Of a DNA stretch of 64,000 bases, positions 18,541-27,493 are shown in pieces (within the stretch, counting starts at the first letter, position 1; the number at the start of each line of letters is the position of its first letter). The DNA comes from Palsa-504 sp963819785 (lineage in GTDB: Bacteria > Actinomycetota > Actinomycetes > Streptosporangiales > Streptosporangiaceae), in contig CAWFXW010000024.1 in NCBI GenBank assembly GCA_963819785.1, forward strand, positions 124,001-188,000, given 5' to 3'. Both the position numbers and the translations under genes were made by a program. The notes beneath the pieces are model-generated. The model searched no databases. It saw nothing but the letters and a program-made list of their open reading frames with translations, and was not told the DNA's origin.

Positions 18541-18577
18541 CGCGGCACCGCGGCCGGCAATCCCAGCGCTGGCCAAC

Positions 18578-18807
18578 TTGCGGCTGGAGGAGATGTTCGG
18601 CTACGAGCACGCCGAGCTGATCGGCCGCCGGGTCGAGTGCCTGGTGCCCATCGACCTTCAGGCAGGTCACCGCGGCCACCGGGCCGCCTACGCCCAGGCA
18701 CCCAGGGCCCGGCCGATGGGCACCAGGCCGCGGCTGGTCGCGCTGCGCAAAGACGGAATCACCTTCCCGGCCGAGATCAGCCTCAGCCCGGTGGCCACCG
18801 CGACTGG
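18578..18807 (+). pseudogene. PAS-domain fragment
   Basis: EEMFGYEHAELIGRRVECLV through LVALRKDGITFPAEISLSPV is a clear PAS sensor segment. It lacks its N-terminal strand and any output domain, and runs directly into unrelated sequence. Probably debris of a sensor kinase or phosphatase gene. Confidence 0.6.
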
Positions 18808-18930
18808 CACCGTGCCCAGGCGTTCTACCGTAAGCATGGCTTCCGGGCGGACGGAGCCAGGAAGCACGACCACGACCTCGACATTGATGAGGTTCGCATG
18901 GTGCGGCACGTCGCAGAGTCCCATCCCTGA
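18803..18930 (+). pseudogene. GNAT acetyltransferase C-terminal fragment
   Basis: In the next frame, HRAQAFYRKHGFRADGARKH and the following DLDIDEVRMVRHV form the last strand-helix-strand of a GNAT enzyme, ending in TGA at 18930. The first two thirds are missing. It is joined directly to the PAS fragment, marking a deletion junction near 18805. Confidence 0.6.
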
Positions 18931-19214
18931 GCTTGACATGGCGGCCGCGGCCCGAAATATGGCAGCTATCGAGGGCGCCGGGAGGTAAGCCCAGGTCAGC
19001 GGCTCATGTTTGCCTCTGGGTATCCAGTCCGTTGATGCGCTGGCCACGGCCGCGTGGCCTTGACGTGCCATTGGCCCACGGCACGACGAGGCCGGAGGCG
19101 AGGCTCGGGCTCGGCTCATCTTCATGGAGTAATAAGGTCAGCCCACGGTGAGGACCAAAGCCCCTGCCCGGGCCATGCATCCGTGGCGGTATGCCTGGGG
19201 TGGAGGTGGAAACT

Positions 19215-19454
19215 GTGATCACACTGCTTACCGTTGATGAGGAACTCCAGCACGTCTGCGCGATCTTTCGCGAGCAGGCTGACCGAGGCGAAATCACTCC
19301 TATCGAGCGTGACCTCCTGATCGATGGCGCCATTCTGCTCGCCATGCATGTCGACGACGACCTGGCCCGGGATGGCGCTAGCTCGGATTCCGGCTGGCCA
19401 GAAAGGGCGCTACCGAAGCCGGCTGGGCGGCACGAACGACGAGCGGCCGCCTGA
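19215..19454 (+). CDS. Small hypothetical protein
   Basis: 79 residues from GTG 19215, with GGAGG 9 bp upstream. Sequence VITLLTVDEELQHVCAIF is followed by an acidic helix and a polar tail. No family recognised. It lies in the debris zone, so it may not be expressed. Confidence 0.35.
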   Translation: MITLLTVDEELQHVCAIFREQADRGEITPIERDLLIDGAILLAMHVDDDLARDGASSDSGWPERALPKPAGRHERRAAA

Positions 19455-19523
19455 ACTGATGCATCGTCCGGGCGCTACTTAGCGGACCGCCCGAGGCTGC
19501 CGGGAGCCCGGCCGGTTGACGTT

Positions 19524-19890
19524 TCAGGGCAGCAGGGTCAGTGCATCTACGTGCCTCGGCCGGACCACGGTGAAGTGACGGCGGTCCAATGTCGCCACAT
19601 CGGTCAGCCCGAGCCGTCGGCTACCGCGACAACCGAGGCGTCGGTGGTTCCCAGCGGAAGGCTCTCATGCGTATTCACCAGGTCTGCCATCCGCGCAAAG
19701 TCGGCGCTCGTCAGGTCGACAGGCGTGAAGTCCCCATCGGCGAGGGACTGCAGGAACAACGACTCCACGCGGGCACCGGCTTGGCGCGCCAGGAGGTAGC
19801 CGACCTCAGCGACGACAGTCGCTGGCACCAGCAGTTCGCGCCGGGCCGCATGCAGCGCGCTGAACAGCTCAACGCATGTCTTATGCCGTG
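19524..19890 (-). pseudogene. VapC-like PIN toxin, frameshifted and 5'-truncated
   Basis: ELLVPATVVAEVGYLLARQA through LPLGTTDASVVAVA is a PIN-domain ribonuclease core. At about 19611-19618 one base is missing. The expected continuation (LGLTDVATLDRRHFTVVRP, then a stop at 19524-19526) follows in another frame. No usual VapC start (MIxxD) is found, and no VapB gene is next to it. A decayed toxin, or a single-base sequencing indel on top of a 5' loss. Confidence 0.65.
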
Positions 19891-19935
19891 CCGCGCAATC
19901 TGGTACGGGTTGCGAGGCCCGGCTAGTGTTCGGCT

Positions 19936-20106
19936 ATGAGCCGCACCGGGCCGACACACCTTGACATTTCTCAGGGAACTGCAGTGATCATGCTCGTGGT
20001 GGTCGTCGCCGTGCTGGTGCTGGTAGGGCTCGTCGTCCGGCATGGCATGAACCGGCATGGCATGAAACAGCCGTTCGCGTGCCGGGACCGGACGCCAAGG
20101 CCATAG
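19936..20106 (+). CDS. Possible single-pass membrane micropeptide
   Basis: 56 residues from ATG 19936, or 40 from a GTG at 19984 that has AGGGA 7 bp upstream. A hydrophobic run (IMLVVVVAVLVLVGLVV) is followed by a His/Arg-rich tail with repeated HGMNRHGMK. It could be real, but the region is degenerate. Confidence 0.3.
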   Translation: MSRTGPTHLDISQGTAVIMLVVVVAVLVLVGLVVRHGMNRHGMKQPFACRDRTPRP

Positions 20107-20143
20107 CCAGCCTCAGTCCAGTACGTCCGACACCGGCAGGTGT

Positions 20144-20596
20144 CTAGCCAAGTTGGGCGGCCAGGGCCTCGTAGGAGGGCTTGAGCTCCTGCCACCGGGC
20201 CTCGAGGTCGCATCGCTCCTGCCCGGAGATGTGTGCGGCTAGGTCTTCGATGTGGACCTGTATCCCGGCTCCGTAGTCAGCGAGCAGGCTCACGGGCATG
20301 CCCCGTTCTTCGAGGATCAGGATGGTGTGGTCGCCGTCAGCGGTGAGCGTGACCTCCGCGGCGTGCTCGTCCACCTGGCGGACGTGTCTGGTCATCACCA
20401 GCAGATGCCGCGGGGGCTCGCACACGTCGATCCGCCCGGTGCCTTCCCATCCGTCAAAAAAGCGCGCCCGGAACTCACCGCCCAGGCCGGCACCGTGCCG
20501 GTCGAGTGCGGGCGGATCGGCGGCGACGTCGTGTAGCGCCGAGGCTCTCCGATCGCCGCTATCGTCCCGGTATTCGCCGTGGTTTACCGCGAGCAC
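20144..20596 (-). CDS. SRPBCC/AHSA1-type protein, N-terminus degenerate
   Basis: The C-terminal two thirds (FFDGWEGTGRIDVCEPPRHL; VTLTADGDHTILILEERGMP) match the AHSA1 branch of the SRPBCC (START-like) fold, which binds hydrophobic ligands. The N-terminal strand and helix, normally ending in a WRALT-type motif, are replaced by an Ala/Arg-rich stretch. An internal deletion or shift has probably removed 30-40 residues. Likely a decaying gene. Confidence 0.5.
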   Translation of the reverse strand: MLAVNHGEYRDDSGDRRASALHDVAADPPALDRHGAGLGGEFRARFFDGWEGTGRIDVCEPPRHLLVMTRHVRQVDEHAAEVTLTADGDHTILILEERGMPVSLLADYGAGIQVHIEDLAAHISGQERCDLEARWQELKPSYEALAAQLG

Positions 20597-20985
20597 CAGA
20601 AGGCTCCGCTATAAAGCGGACCCCGAGCAGCCATTTTTATGACGTGAATATCGCCGCGGCCCGGGCTTCCGCACGAGGCTCAGCTGAGACGGCCCGCCCG
20701 GCGGGCCCTGCCATCCCCTGGAACTTCCCCTTTCCCCAGGCGTTTGAATTTCGGCGCGTGCGTTGCGGACGGAGATGATCGCCCTGATGTACCTGGTGGC
20801 AGGCCGCGGTCCGACGCTGGGACCCGGGAACCAAGGCTGGACCGCGACGGTCATGTTCATATTCCTGATCGTGATCGCAGCGGGAATTGTGGCGATACCC
20901 CTGCCAGAGCAGGGTTTTGACCCACAATCCCTTCCCGCGCCCGTGCGGGCAACCGCTGCATGGCGGCTGGCCTCGAATCCGGATT

Positions 20986-21053
20986 GGCAGCGTCACTCCG
21001 GACCTGCGTCACTCCGGATGGGCAGCGTCACTCCGGCCCGCACCTGCGTCACT
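20986..21053. repeat. Tandem GCGTCACTCCGG repeats
   Basis: The 12-mer GCGTCACTCCGG occurs three times, and a truncated GCGTCACTGG once, with spacings of about 15-20 bp, ending at the stop of the lipoprotein gene. No function evident. Confidence 0.7.
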
Positions 21054-21384
21054 GGTTCCCTGGGACGCCCGTCGCGTTGACGCTCACGTCCAGGCTGCCC
21101 GGCTGGATCGTCAACGTGAACCCGGAACTGTTACCGATACCCGTCCCGCCGCCGCCTCGCGGCACGACCGCACCGCCGTAGTCCCGGTACGTGATCATGA
21201 CGCCGGTCAGATCGCAGGCCGTGTGCGACACGGTTACCGGCACCTTCCGCACGTTCACCTGGGCGCCCGGATGCCCGCAGGCCGCCCGGAACTCGGCCGG
21301 GACCGCCGCTCGCGAGCTGGCCGCCGGACTGCCGCACGCGGCGGCACCGATCACCGCCCCGGCCAGGACGAGCACCCGGCTCAT
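21049..21384 (-). CDS. Secreted lipoprotein, unknown function
   Basis: From ATG 21384 (or 21390) the protein is 111 residues. It starts with the signal MSRVLVLAGAVIGAAACGSP, whose lipobox cysteine would be acylated. The mature part is a small beta-rich domain with two further Cys and a Gly-rich stretch, ending SVNATGVPGNQ. It follows the frameshifted pyrH on the same strand. Confidence 0.6.
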   Translation of the reverse strand: MSRVLVLAGAVIGAAACGSPAASSRAAVPAEFRAACGHPGAQVNVRKVPVTVSHTACDLTGVMITYRDYGGAVVPRGGGGTGIGNSSGFTLTIQPGSLDVSVNATGVPGNQ

Positions 21385-21525
21385 CGTCATGGCCGGGCAC
21401 GGCATGCGGCGCAGCTCTCTCACGATCATCGGACGCGTCCCGTCGCCCTCCGGTTCCATCGGCGCCGAACAGGGCGGGGCCCGCGCCGCCTCCCGAGGTG
21501 ACGGGATAACACGGGATAAACGAGC

Positions 21526-22252
21526 TCAGCTCGGCTTGACACTGATCCGCGTGCCGAGTTCGGCGCCCTCGCAGATCTTCCGCATGACGCCGGCGGCGGC
21601 CACGTCGAATACGTGCATGGTCAGGTTCTGCTCGTTGGCCAGGACGAACGCGCTGGTGTCCATGATCCGGACGCCCGTCGCCAGCGCCTCGTCATAGGTC
21701 AGCCGCGTGTAGCGGACCGCGTGCGGGTTGACGTTGGGGTCGCTGTCGTAGAACCCCGTCGACGCCGCGCTTGGCCACCAGCAGGGCATCAGCGTCGAGC
21801 TCCAGGGAGCGCTGCACGGCCGGGTAGTCGGTGGTGACGTAGGGCTGGCCGATGCCGCCCGCGAGCAGCACGATCATGCCGCGTTCCAGGTGGTGCACGG
21901 CCCGGAGCCGGATGAACGGCTCGGCGACGCTGTGGATGGGTACCGCGGTCATGACCCGGATGTCGACGTCCGTCCGGGCCGTGAGCGCGCCGCGGAGCAT
22001 GAGCGCGTTCATGATCGTGCCGAGCATCCCGATGTTGTCCGCCTCGGCCCGGCTGATGCCCCAGCCCTCGGCCATCCGGCCGCGGAAGTAGTTGCCGCCG
22101 CCGACCACGACCGCCACCTGCACGCCGAGATCGCGGAGGGACAGAACCTCCTGCGCTACCCGGGACAAGCTGGCCGGATCGACTCCGGTGGTGGCATTCC
22201 CGGCGAGCGCCTCACCGCTGAGCTTGACGACGACCCTGCGATAGCGTGGCAC
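21526..22252 (-). CDS. pyrH: UMP kinase PyrH homologue with one-base frameshift
   Basis: PyrH phosphorylates UMP to UDP. From GTG 22252 the sequence shows YRRVVVKLSGEALAG, VGGGNYFRG and the UMP-binding region. At the C4 run 21754-21757 the frame breaks. The ending (FYDSDPNVNPHAVRYTRLTY to GTRISVKPS) continues in another frame to 21526. Removing one base restores a full UMP kinase of about 240 residues. PyrH is usually essential and usually sits in rpsB-tsf-pyrH-frr; here it stands alone. So this is either a second copy that is decaying or an intact gene with a sequencing indel. Confidence 0.85.
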
Positions 22253-22391
22253 AGTCTCCGAACCCCCATCCGGCTCCCCGAAGCGGCGACCCCGGCCCAC
22301 CGTACCGCATGCCTATACCCGGTCTAATGGGATTCACGGCCGCCGCCGGCGAGGGCAAGATCACACCACCAGTGAGGGGAGCAACCCGGCG

Positions 22392-23072
22392 ATGAGCACG
22401 ATCTCGCTGGTCACCGGGGCCAATCGCGGCATCGGCCGGGAGGTCTGCCGCCAGCTCACCGAACTCGGTCACACCGTGATTCTCACCGCCCGCGATGCCC
22501 GGGCCGCCGCGGCGGCCGCGCGGGCGATCCGGGCCGAGCCGCTGACGCTCGACGTCACCGACCCGGCTGGCCCCGCCCGCGCCGCACGCTGGACTCAAGA
22601 CCGGTACGGCAGGCTCGACCTCCTGATCAACAACGCCGCGATCACCTACGACACGTGGCAGCGAGCGGTCACCGCCGACCTGGCCGTGGTCCGGGCGGCG
22701 GCCGAGACCAACCTGTACGGACCGTGGCTCATGGTCCAGGAGTTCCTGCCGCTGCTCCGCCGCAGCGATCATCCCCGGATCGTCAACGTCTCCAGCGAGG
22801 CGGCCTCGCTGGCCAGCATGGGCGGCGGGACCCCGGCCTACACCGCGTCGAAGGCGGCGCTCAACGCGCTGACCAGGATGCTCGCCGACGAGCTGCGCCG
22901 GGACAAGATCCTGGTCAACGCGGTCTGCCCCGGCTGGGTCGCCACCGACATGGGCGGGCCGGGCGGAAGGCCGGTGACCGAGGGCGCGGCCAGCGTGGTC
23001 TGGGCGGCCACCCTGCCCGACTCCGGCCCGACCGGCGGCTTCTTCCGCGACGGGCAGCCCCTGCCCTGGTAG
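22392..23072 (+). CDS. Short-chain dehydrogenase/reductase (carbonyl-reductase-like)
   Basis: 226 residues. The NAD(P)-binding TGANRGIG is at residues 8-15, the structural NNAA motif near 77, and the catalytic Ser (NVSSEAAS) with Tyr-x-x-x-Lys (YTASK) near 138-156. It resembles SDRs annotated as carbonyl reductases; substrate unknown. A GAGGGGAGC ribosome site precedes ATG 22392. It is divergent from pyrH and convergent with ppa. Confidence 0.9.
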   Translation: MSTISLVTGANRGIGREVCRQLTELGHTVILTARDARAAAAAARAIRAEPLTLDVTDPAGPARAARWTQDRYGRLDLLINNAAITYDTWQRAVTADLAVVRAAAETNLYGPWLMVQEFLPLLRRSDHPRIVNVSSEAASLASMGGGTPAYTASKAALNALTRMLADELRRDKILVNAVCPGWVATDMGGPGGRPVTEGAASVVWAATLPDSGPTGGFFRDGQPLPW

Positions 23073-23090
23073 CGAACGAAAGCCCCGGCG

Positions 23091-23158
23091 GGGAACGAAC
23101 CAGGGAACGAACCCAGGAACGAACCAGGGAACGAACCCAGGAACGAACCAGGGAACGG
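23091..23158. repeat. 24-bp tandem repeat between convergent genes
   Basis: About 2.7 copies of a 24-bp unit built from alternating GGGAACGAACCA and GGAACGAACCCA variants. It fills the short gap between the SDR stop and the ppa stop. Confidence 0.85.
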
Positions 23159-23160
23159 AC

Positions 23161-23652
23161 TCAGTGCTCCGCGGCCTCGGCGAAGCACTTGCGGCTCTGT
23201 TCGACCTGCGCCTCGGCCGCCGCGCGGTCCGCCCACGCGGCGCCCTGGACCGACTTCCCGGGCTCGATCTCCTTGTAGACCTCGAAGAAGTGCTGGATCT
23301 CCAGCCGGTCGAACGCTGGCACGTCGGAGATGTCGCGCAGGTGCGCCATCCGCGGGTCGGTGGCGGGCACGCACAGCACCTTGTCGTCCAGGCCCTTCTC
23401 GTCCCGCATCCGGAACATGCCGATCACCCGGCAGGTGATGAGGCAGCCGGGGAAGGTGGGCTCCTCGAGGAGGACCAGCGCATCGAGCGGGTCGCCGTCA
23501 TCGGCCAGTGTGTCTTCGATGAAGCCGTAGTCGGACGGGTACCTGGTCGAGGTGAACAGCATGCGGTCCAGCCTGATCCGCCCGGTCTCGTGGTCCACCT
23601 CGTACTTGTTGCGCTGTCCCTTGGGGATTTCGACGGTGACCTCGACGTCCAC
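23161..23652 (-). CDS. ppa: Inorganic pyrophosphatase (family I)
   Basis: Hydrolyses pyrophosphate in the cytoplasm to drive biosynthesis. 163 residues, normal length. It shows the N-terminal VTVEIPKGQRNKYEVDH and the metal-binding signature DGDPLDALV near 55-63. It is divergent from dacB with a 124-bp spacer, the same ppa/dacB arrangement seen in other actinomycetes. Confidence 0.97.
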   Translation of the reverse strand: MDVEVTVEIPKGQRNKYEVDHETGRIRLDRMLFTSTRYPSDYGFIEDTLADDGDPLDALVLLEEPTFPGCLITCRVIGMFRMRDEKGLDDKVLCVPATDPRMAHLRDISDVPAFDRLEIQHFFEVYKEIEPGKSVQGAAWADRAAAEAQVEQSRKCFAEAAEH

Positions 23653-23776
23653 GGTTTCGCTCCATCCCGATCCGGGTGATTAACTCCATTGTCTCCGCAG
23701 TAAGCGCCAGGAGGCCAACCCTGGCACCCCTGGCATCCGCAGTACTATCGGGACCTCGCGCGAGGTGGTTTAGCGA

Positions 23777-25228
23777 ATGGTGCGCCGCACACGGATCGCG
23801 GCACTGCTGACGCTGGCCATGATCAACGTGTTCACGCTGGCGGCCGGCATCGCCGTGGCCCGCATGCTCCCGCCGCGCCTGGCCGCCCTGAAGGTGCCTA
23901 CGGTTGCGGCCGGCGCCCTGGCCGGCACGGCCCCCGCGCTCAGCCCCGGAAGCAACGGCGCCGGCACCCAGGATGGCCCGCTGCCCACCGCCAGCGGCCT
24001 GCGCGCCGCGCTGGCCGGCCCGCTCTCCGCGCCCGCCCTCGGGTCCCGGGTATCGGTGCTGGTCGCGGACCCGGTCACCGGGCGGGTCCTGCTCTCCGAG
24101 CACGGTGCCCGGTCCATGACCCCCGCGTCCACCGCCAAGCTGGTCACCGGCCTGGCGGCTCTCGCGGTCCTCGGCCAGAACGCCCGGTTCACCACCAAGG
24201 TCGTCAGCGGGGCCACGCCGGACAGCATCATCCTGGTCGGCGGCGGTGACCCGGCCCTGGCGGTGAACTCGTTCCCGGCCCAGGACTACCCCCAGCCGGC
24301 CACGCTGGCCAGCCTGGCCAAGGCCACCGCCCGGACGCTGAAAGCGCACGGCCGCGGGACCGTCGCCCTGGGCTACGACACGTCGCTGTACACCGGCCCG
24401 GGCCTGGCGCCCGGCTGGCCCGGGTCCTACGTCAGCGGGGGCGACGTCACTCCTGTCGTCTCCCTGGAGGTGGACCAGGGCCGGCTGACCGCGGCCGGCC
24501 GGCCCGAGGACTCCGACGATCCGTACAACCTGGCCGCCCGCGCGACGGACCCGGCCGGGATGGCCGCCCGCGCCTTCGCCGCCCTGCTGAGTGCCGACGG
24601 CATCCATGTCACAGGAGACCCGCAACCCCAGACCGCCGCTACCAAAACCACCAGGACCACGCTGGCCAGCGTGACCTCGCCGCCGCTGTCCGCCCTGGTG
24701 GCGCAGATGCTGGAGGAGAGCAACAACGTCATCGCCGAGAACCTGGCCCGCCAGGTCGCGCTGGCCACCGGTCAGCCGGCCTCGTTCAGCGGCGCGGCAA
24801 GGGCGGTCATCGCCGGGCTGAAGCGGCTCGGCGTCACCGCCGGCATCCACCTGGCGGACGGCAGCGGCCTGTCGCCTCAGGATGCGATCGCGCCGGTCAC
24901 GCTGGTCCGGGTCCTCGAGGTCGCCGCGGACCACCCGGCCTACCGGGCCCTGCTGGCCGGCCTCCCGGTGGCCGGCTTCTCCGGCACGCTGTCGGCTGGC
25001 GAGAGCGTGTTCAGCGGGATCAAGGGCGCGGCCCTGGGCTCGGTCCGGGCCAAGACCGGCAACCTGGGCACGGTCACCTCCCTGGCCGGCCTGGCCTACG
25101 ACAAGAGCGGCCGGGTGCTGGTCTTCGCGCTCATGGCCGACCAGGTCCCGTCGGCCGGGGTGCTCGACAAAGCGGCGGAGGCCATCGACGCCGCCGCCAC
25201 CGCCCTGGCCGGCTGCGGCTGCCGTTAA
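23777..25228 (+). CDS. dacB: D-alanyl-D-alanine carboxypeptidase/endopeptidase DacB (PBP4 type)
   Basis: A class C penicillin-binding protein acting on peptidoglycan outside the membrane. 483 residues with an N-terminal signal/anchor (ALLTLAMINVFTLAAGIAVA). The active-site motifs are STAK near 117, SNN in EESNNVIAENLAR near 315, and KTG in RAKTGNLGT near 431. Order and spacing fit PBP4. It leads the rightward run to tilS and hpt. Short tandem repeats follow the stop. Confidence 0.95.
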   Translation: MVRRTRIAALLTLAMINVFTLAAGIAVARMLPPRLAALKVPTVAAGALAGTAPALSPGSNGAGTQDGPLPTASGLRAALAGPLSAPALGSRVSVLVADPVTGRVLLSEHGARSMTPASTAKLVTGLAALAVLGQNARFTTKVVSGATPDSIILVGGGDPALAVNSFPAQDYPQPATLASLAKATARTLKAHGRGTVALGYDTSLYTGPGLAPGWPGSYVSGGDVTPVVSLEVDQGRLTAAGRPEDSDDPYNLAARATDPAGMAARAFAALLSADGIHVTGDPQPQTAATKTTRTTLASVTSPPLSALVAQMLEESNNVIAENLARQVALATGQPASFSGAARAVIAGLKRLGVTAGIHLADGSGLSPQDAIAPVTLVRVLEVAADHPAYRALLAGLPVAGFSGTLSAGESVFSGIKGAALGSVRAKTGNLGTVTSLAGLAYDKSGRVLVFALMADQVPSAGVLDKAAEAIDAAATALAGCGCR

Positions 25229-25330
25229 CGGCAACAAGGGCAAACGGCAACAAGGGCAAGCGGCAACAAGGCAAGCAGCCGCAAGGACAAGCAGCCGCAA
25301 GGACAAGCAGCCGCAAGGACAACAGGACTA
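25229..25330. repeat. Two adjacent short tandem repeats after dacB
   Basis: Three copies of a CGGCAACAAGGGCAAA-like unit are followed by three copies of AGCAGCCGCAAGGACA. Two unrelated families lie side by side in the dacB-DUF2342 spacer. Confidence 0.85.
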
Positions 25331-25385
25331 CCGCTAAACGAGCCTGCCGGTTACGCGCACTGTCGGCAGCACGTACCGTTGGACT

Positions 25386-26489
25386 GTGAGCAGCACGCAG
25401 ATGATCGACTGGGATCTCGCCATTTCCACCGGCACCCGCTGGGCCCGTCCCGGCCCGCAGGTCAGCCTGGCCGAGGCGCGGCGGACCGTCGCAGAGCTAC
25501 GGGACCTGGCCGCCGACGTCCAGCAGCCGGTGTACGAGGTCACCGGACTGTCCGCCGCCGGGGACGGCTCGCTGGGCCGCATCGCGGTGGTGGACCGGCC
25601 CGGCTGGATCAGGGCCAACGTGGACGGCTTCCGCGTCGTCCTCGAGCCGCTGGTCGATCAACTCCGGGAACGAGCGCCGGGCAATAACCAGTCCCGCGCC
25701 GGCGGGGTGATCAGCTCGGTGGGGTCGCGGGTAACCGGGATCCAGGCCGGCCTGATCCTGGCCTACCTGTCCGGCCGGGTACTCGGCCAGTACGAGCTGT
25801 TCCTGCCGCCGGAGACCTCTCCGGTAGACGGCCAGCAGCCAGGCCGCCTCACCCTCGTCGCGCCGAACATCGTCATGATCGAGCGCGAGCTCGGCGTCGA
25901 TCCGCACGACTTCCGGCGCTGGGTCTGCCTGCACGAGGAGACCCACCGGCTCCAGTTCACCGCGGTGCCGTGGCTGCGGGACTACGTGCAGAGCCAGATG
26001 ACCGAGTTCCTCCTGGCCTCCGAGCTCGACCCGGCGGCCATGCTGCACCGGGTCCGGGCGGCGGCCGACGCGATGGCCGGCGCGGTCCGCGGCGGCGACG
26101 GCGGCAGCCTCATCGAGGCGGTGGTCACCCCGGCGCAGCGGGAGATCATGGACCGGCTGACCTCGGTCATGACCCTGGTCGAGGGGCACGGCGACTACGT
26201 GATGGACGCGGTCGGCCCGCAGGTGGTGCCCACGGTGGCTCAGATCAGGGAGAAGTTCAACTCCCGGCGCGGCTCGTCGGGCCGGATCGAGCAGACCCTG
26301 CGCCGCATGCTCGGCATCGACCTGAAGATGAAGCAGTACGCCGAGGGCTCCCGGTTCGTCCGCGAGGTCGTGGACAAGGCCGGCATGGCCACCTTCAACA
26401 AGGTGTGGACCTCCCCGGAGACGCTGCCGACCAAGGAAGAGTTCGCCGACCCGCAGCTGTGGCTGGATCGGGTCGGCAGCAATTCTTAA
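25386..26489 (+). CDS. Zinc-dependent metalloprotease-like protein (DUF2342/F420-associated)
   Basis: 367 residues from GTG 25386. The zinc motif HEETH (in CLHEETHRLQF, near residue 181) and the flanking pattern fit the DUF2342 family, named as associated with coenzyme F420 biosynthesis and present beside tilS-hpt in actinobacteria. No signal peptide, so it is cytoplasmic. The substrate is not established. Its stop overlaps the presumed beginning of tilS. Confidence 0.88.
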   Translation: MSSTQMIDWDLAISTGTRWARPGPQVSLAEARRTVAELRDLAADVQQPVYEVTGLSAAGDGSLGRIAVVDRPGWIRANVDGFRVVLEPLVDQLRERAPGNNQSRAGGVISSVGSRVTGIQAGLILAYLSGRVLGQYELFLPPETSPVDGQQPGRLTLVAPNIVMIERELGVDPHDFRRWVCLHEETHRLQFTAVPWLRDYVQSQMTEFLLASELDPAAMLHRVRAAADAMAGAVRGGDGGSLIEAVVTPAQREIMDRLTSVMTLVEGHGDYVMDAVGPQVVPTVAQIREKFNSRRGSSGRIEQTLRRMLGIDLKMKQYAEGSRFVREVVDKAGMATFNKVWTSPETLPTKEEFADPQLWLDRVGSNS

Positions 26490-27492
26490 CCCCGCCGTCG
26501 CGGAGGTCCGCAACGCGGTACGGGACGCCCTAGCCGATCTGGCCCCGGGTGAGCTCGTCCTGGCCGCATGCTCCGGCGGGGCGGACTCGCTGGCGATGGC
26601 CGCGGCGCTGGCCTTCGTGGCGCCCCGGGCCAGCCTGCGCGGCGGCGCCGTGACCGTGGATCACGGGCTGCAGGAGGGTTCGGCCCAGCGCGCCGCCGAC
26701 GTGGCCGCCATCATGACCGGGCTCGGCCTCGATCCGGTACTCAGCATCACGGTGGCGGTCACCCCGCAAGCCGGACCCGAGGCCGACGCCCGCGCGGCCC
26801 GCTACCAGGCTCTCGACCAGGCCGCCCAAGAGCTCCACGCCAAGGCCGTCCTGCTCGGGCACACCCTGGACGACCAGGCCGAGACCGTCCTGCTCGGGCT
26901 GGCCCGCGGCTCGGGAAGCCGGTCGCTGGCCGGGATGCCCGCCCGGCGCGGGCTCTACCGCAGGCCCCTGCTCGCCCTGCGCCGCGCCAGCACCGCGGCC
27001 GCCTGCGCCGCACTCGGCCTCGAGCCCTGGCAGGACCCGCACAACCACGACTTCCGCTTCACCCGGGCCCGGGTCCGGCACCAGCTGATCCCCGCGCTCG
27101 AGCAGGCCCTCGGCCCCGGCGTGGCCGAGGCCCTGGCCCGGACCGCGAGCCAGCTGCGCGCCGACGCCGAATGCCTCGATGACCTCGCGTTCGCGGAAAG
27201 CGGACAGCTCCGCGGCGACTGCTCGGACCCGGCCGGCCTGGACGCCAGACATCTCAACGACCTACCACGAGCGATCAGGACCCGGGTCCTGCGCGACGCC
27301 GCGATCATGGCGGGCTGCCCGGACGGCGCGCTGACCGCCGGGCATGTCGGGCGGATCGAGGAGCTGGTCACCGGCTGGCGCGGACAGCGCTGGGTCGACC
27401 TGCCGGGCGGGGTACGCGCCCGGCGCCAGCATGGCAAGGTGTGGTTCACCAGCAGCACGGCCAGCACCGAACGCACCGGAAGAGGAAGCTGA
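26482..27492 (+). CDS. tilS: tRNA(Ile)-lysidine synthase TilS, start codon unusual
   Basis: TilS modifies C34 of tRNA-Ile(CAU) to lysidine, an essential reaction. The PP-loop motif SGGADS and the following AVTVDHGLQ, GHTLDDQAET and HDFRFTRARVRHQ are all present. In this frame the first ATG (26596) falls just after SGGADS, so starting there would destroy ATP binding. From about 26330 to 26596 there is no ATG, GTG or TTG. The conserved region begins at about ATT 26482 (LNPAVAEVRNAV), overlapping the previous stop. A non-standard start (ATT 26482 or CTG 26539) or an upstream indel must be assumed. The protein would be up to 336 residues. Confidence 0.88.
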   Translation: MLNPAVAEVRNAVRDALADLAPGELVLAACSGGADSLAMAAALAFVAPRASLRGGAVTVDHGLQEGSAQRAADVAAIMTGLGLDPVLSITVAVTPQAGPEADARAARYQALDQAAQELHAKAVLLGHTLDDQAETVLLGLARGSGSRSLAGMPARRGLYRRPLLALRRASTAAACAALGLEPWQDPHNHDFRFTRARVRHQLIPALEQALGPGVAEALARTASQLRADAECLDDLAFAESGQLRGDCSDPAGLDARHLNDLPRAIRTRVLRDAAIMAGCPDGALTAGHVGRIEELVTGWRGQRWVDLPGGVRARRQHGKVWFTSSTASTERTGRGS

Positions 27493-27493
27493 T

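Noticed and set aside
20763..21080. Possible small membrane protein (ATVMFIFLIVIAAGIVAIPL)
   Set aside because: One hydrophobic run but no good ribosome site, and its tail runs through the GCGTCACTCCGG repeats; left undecided.
25229..25330. CRISPR-like array
   Set aside because: Units are contiguous 16-bp tandem repeats without spacers.
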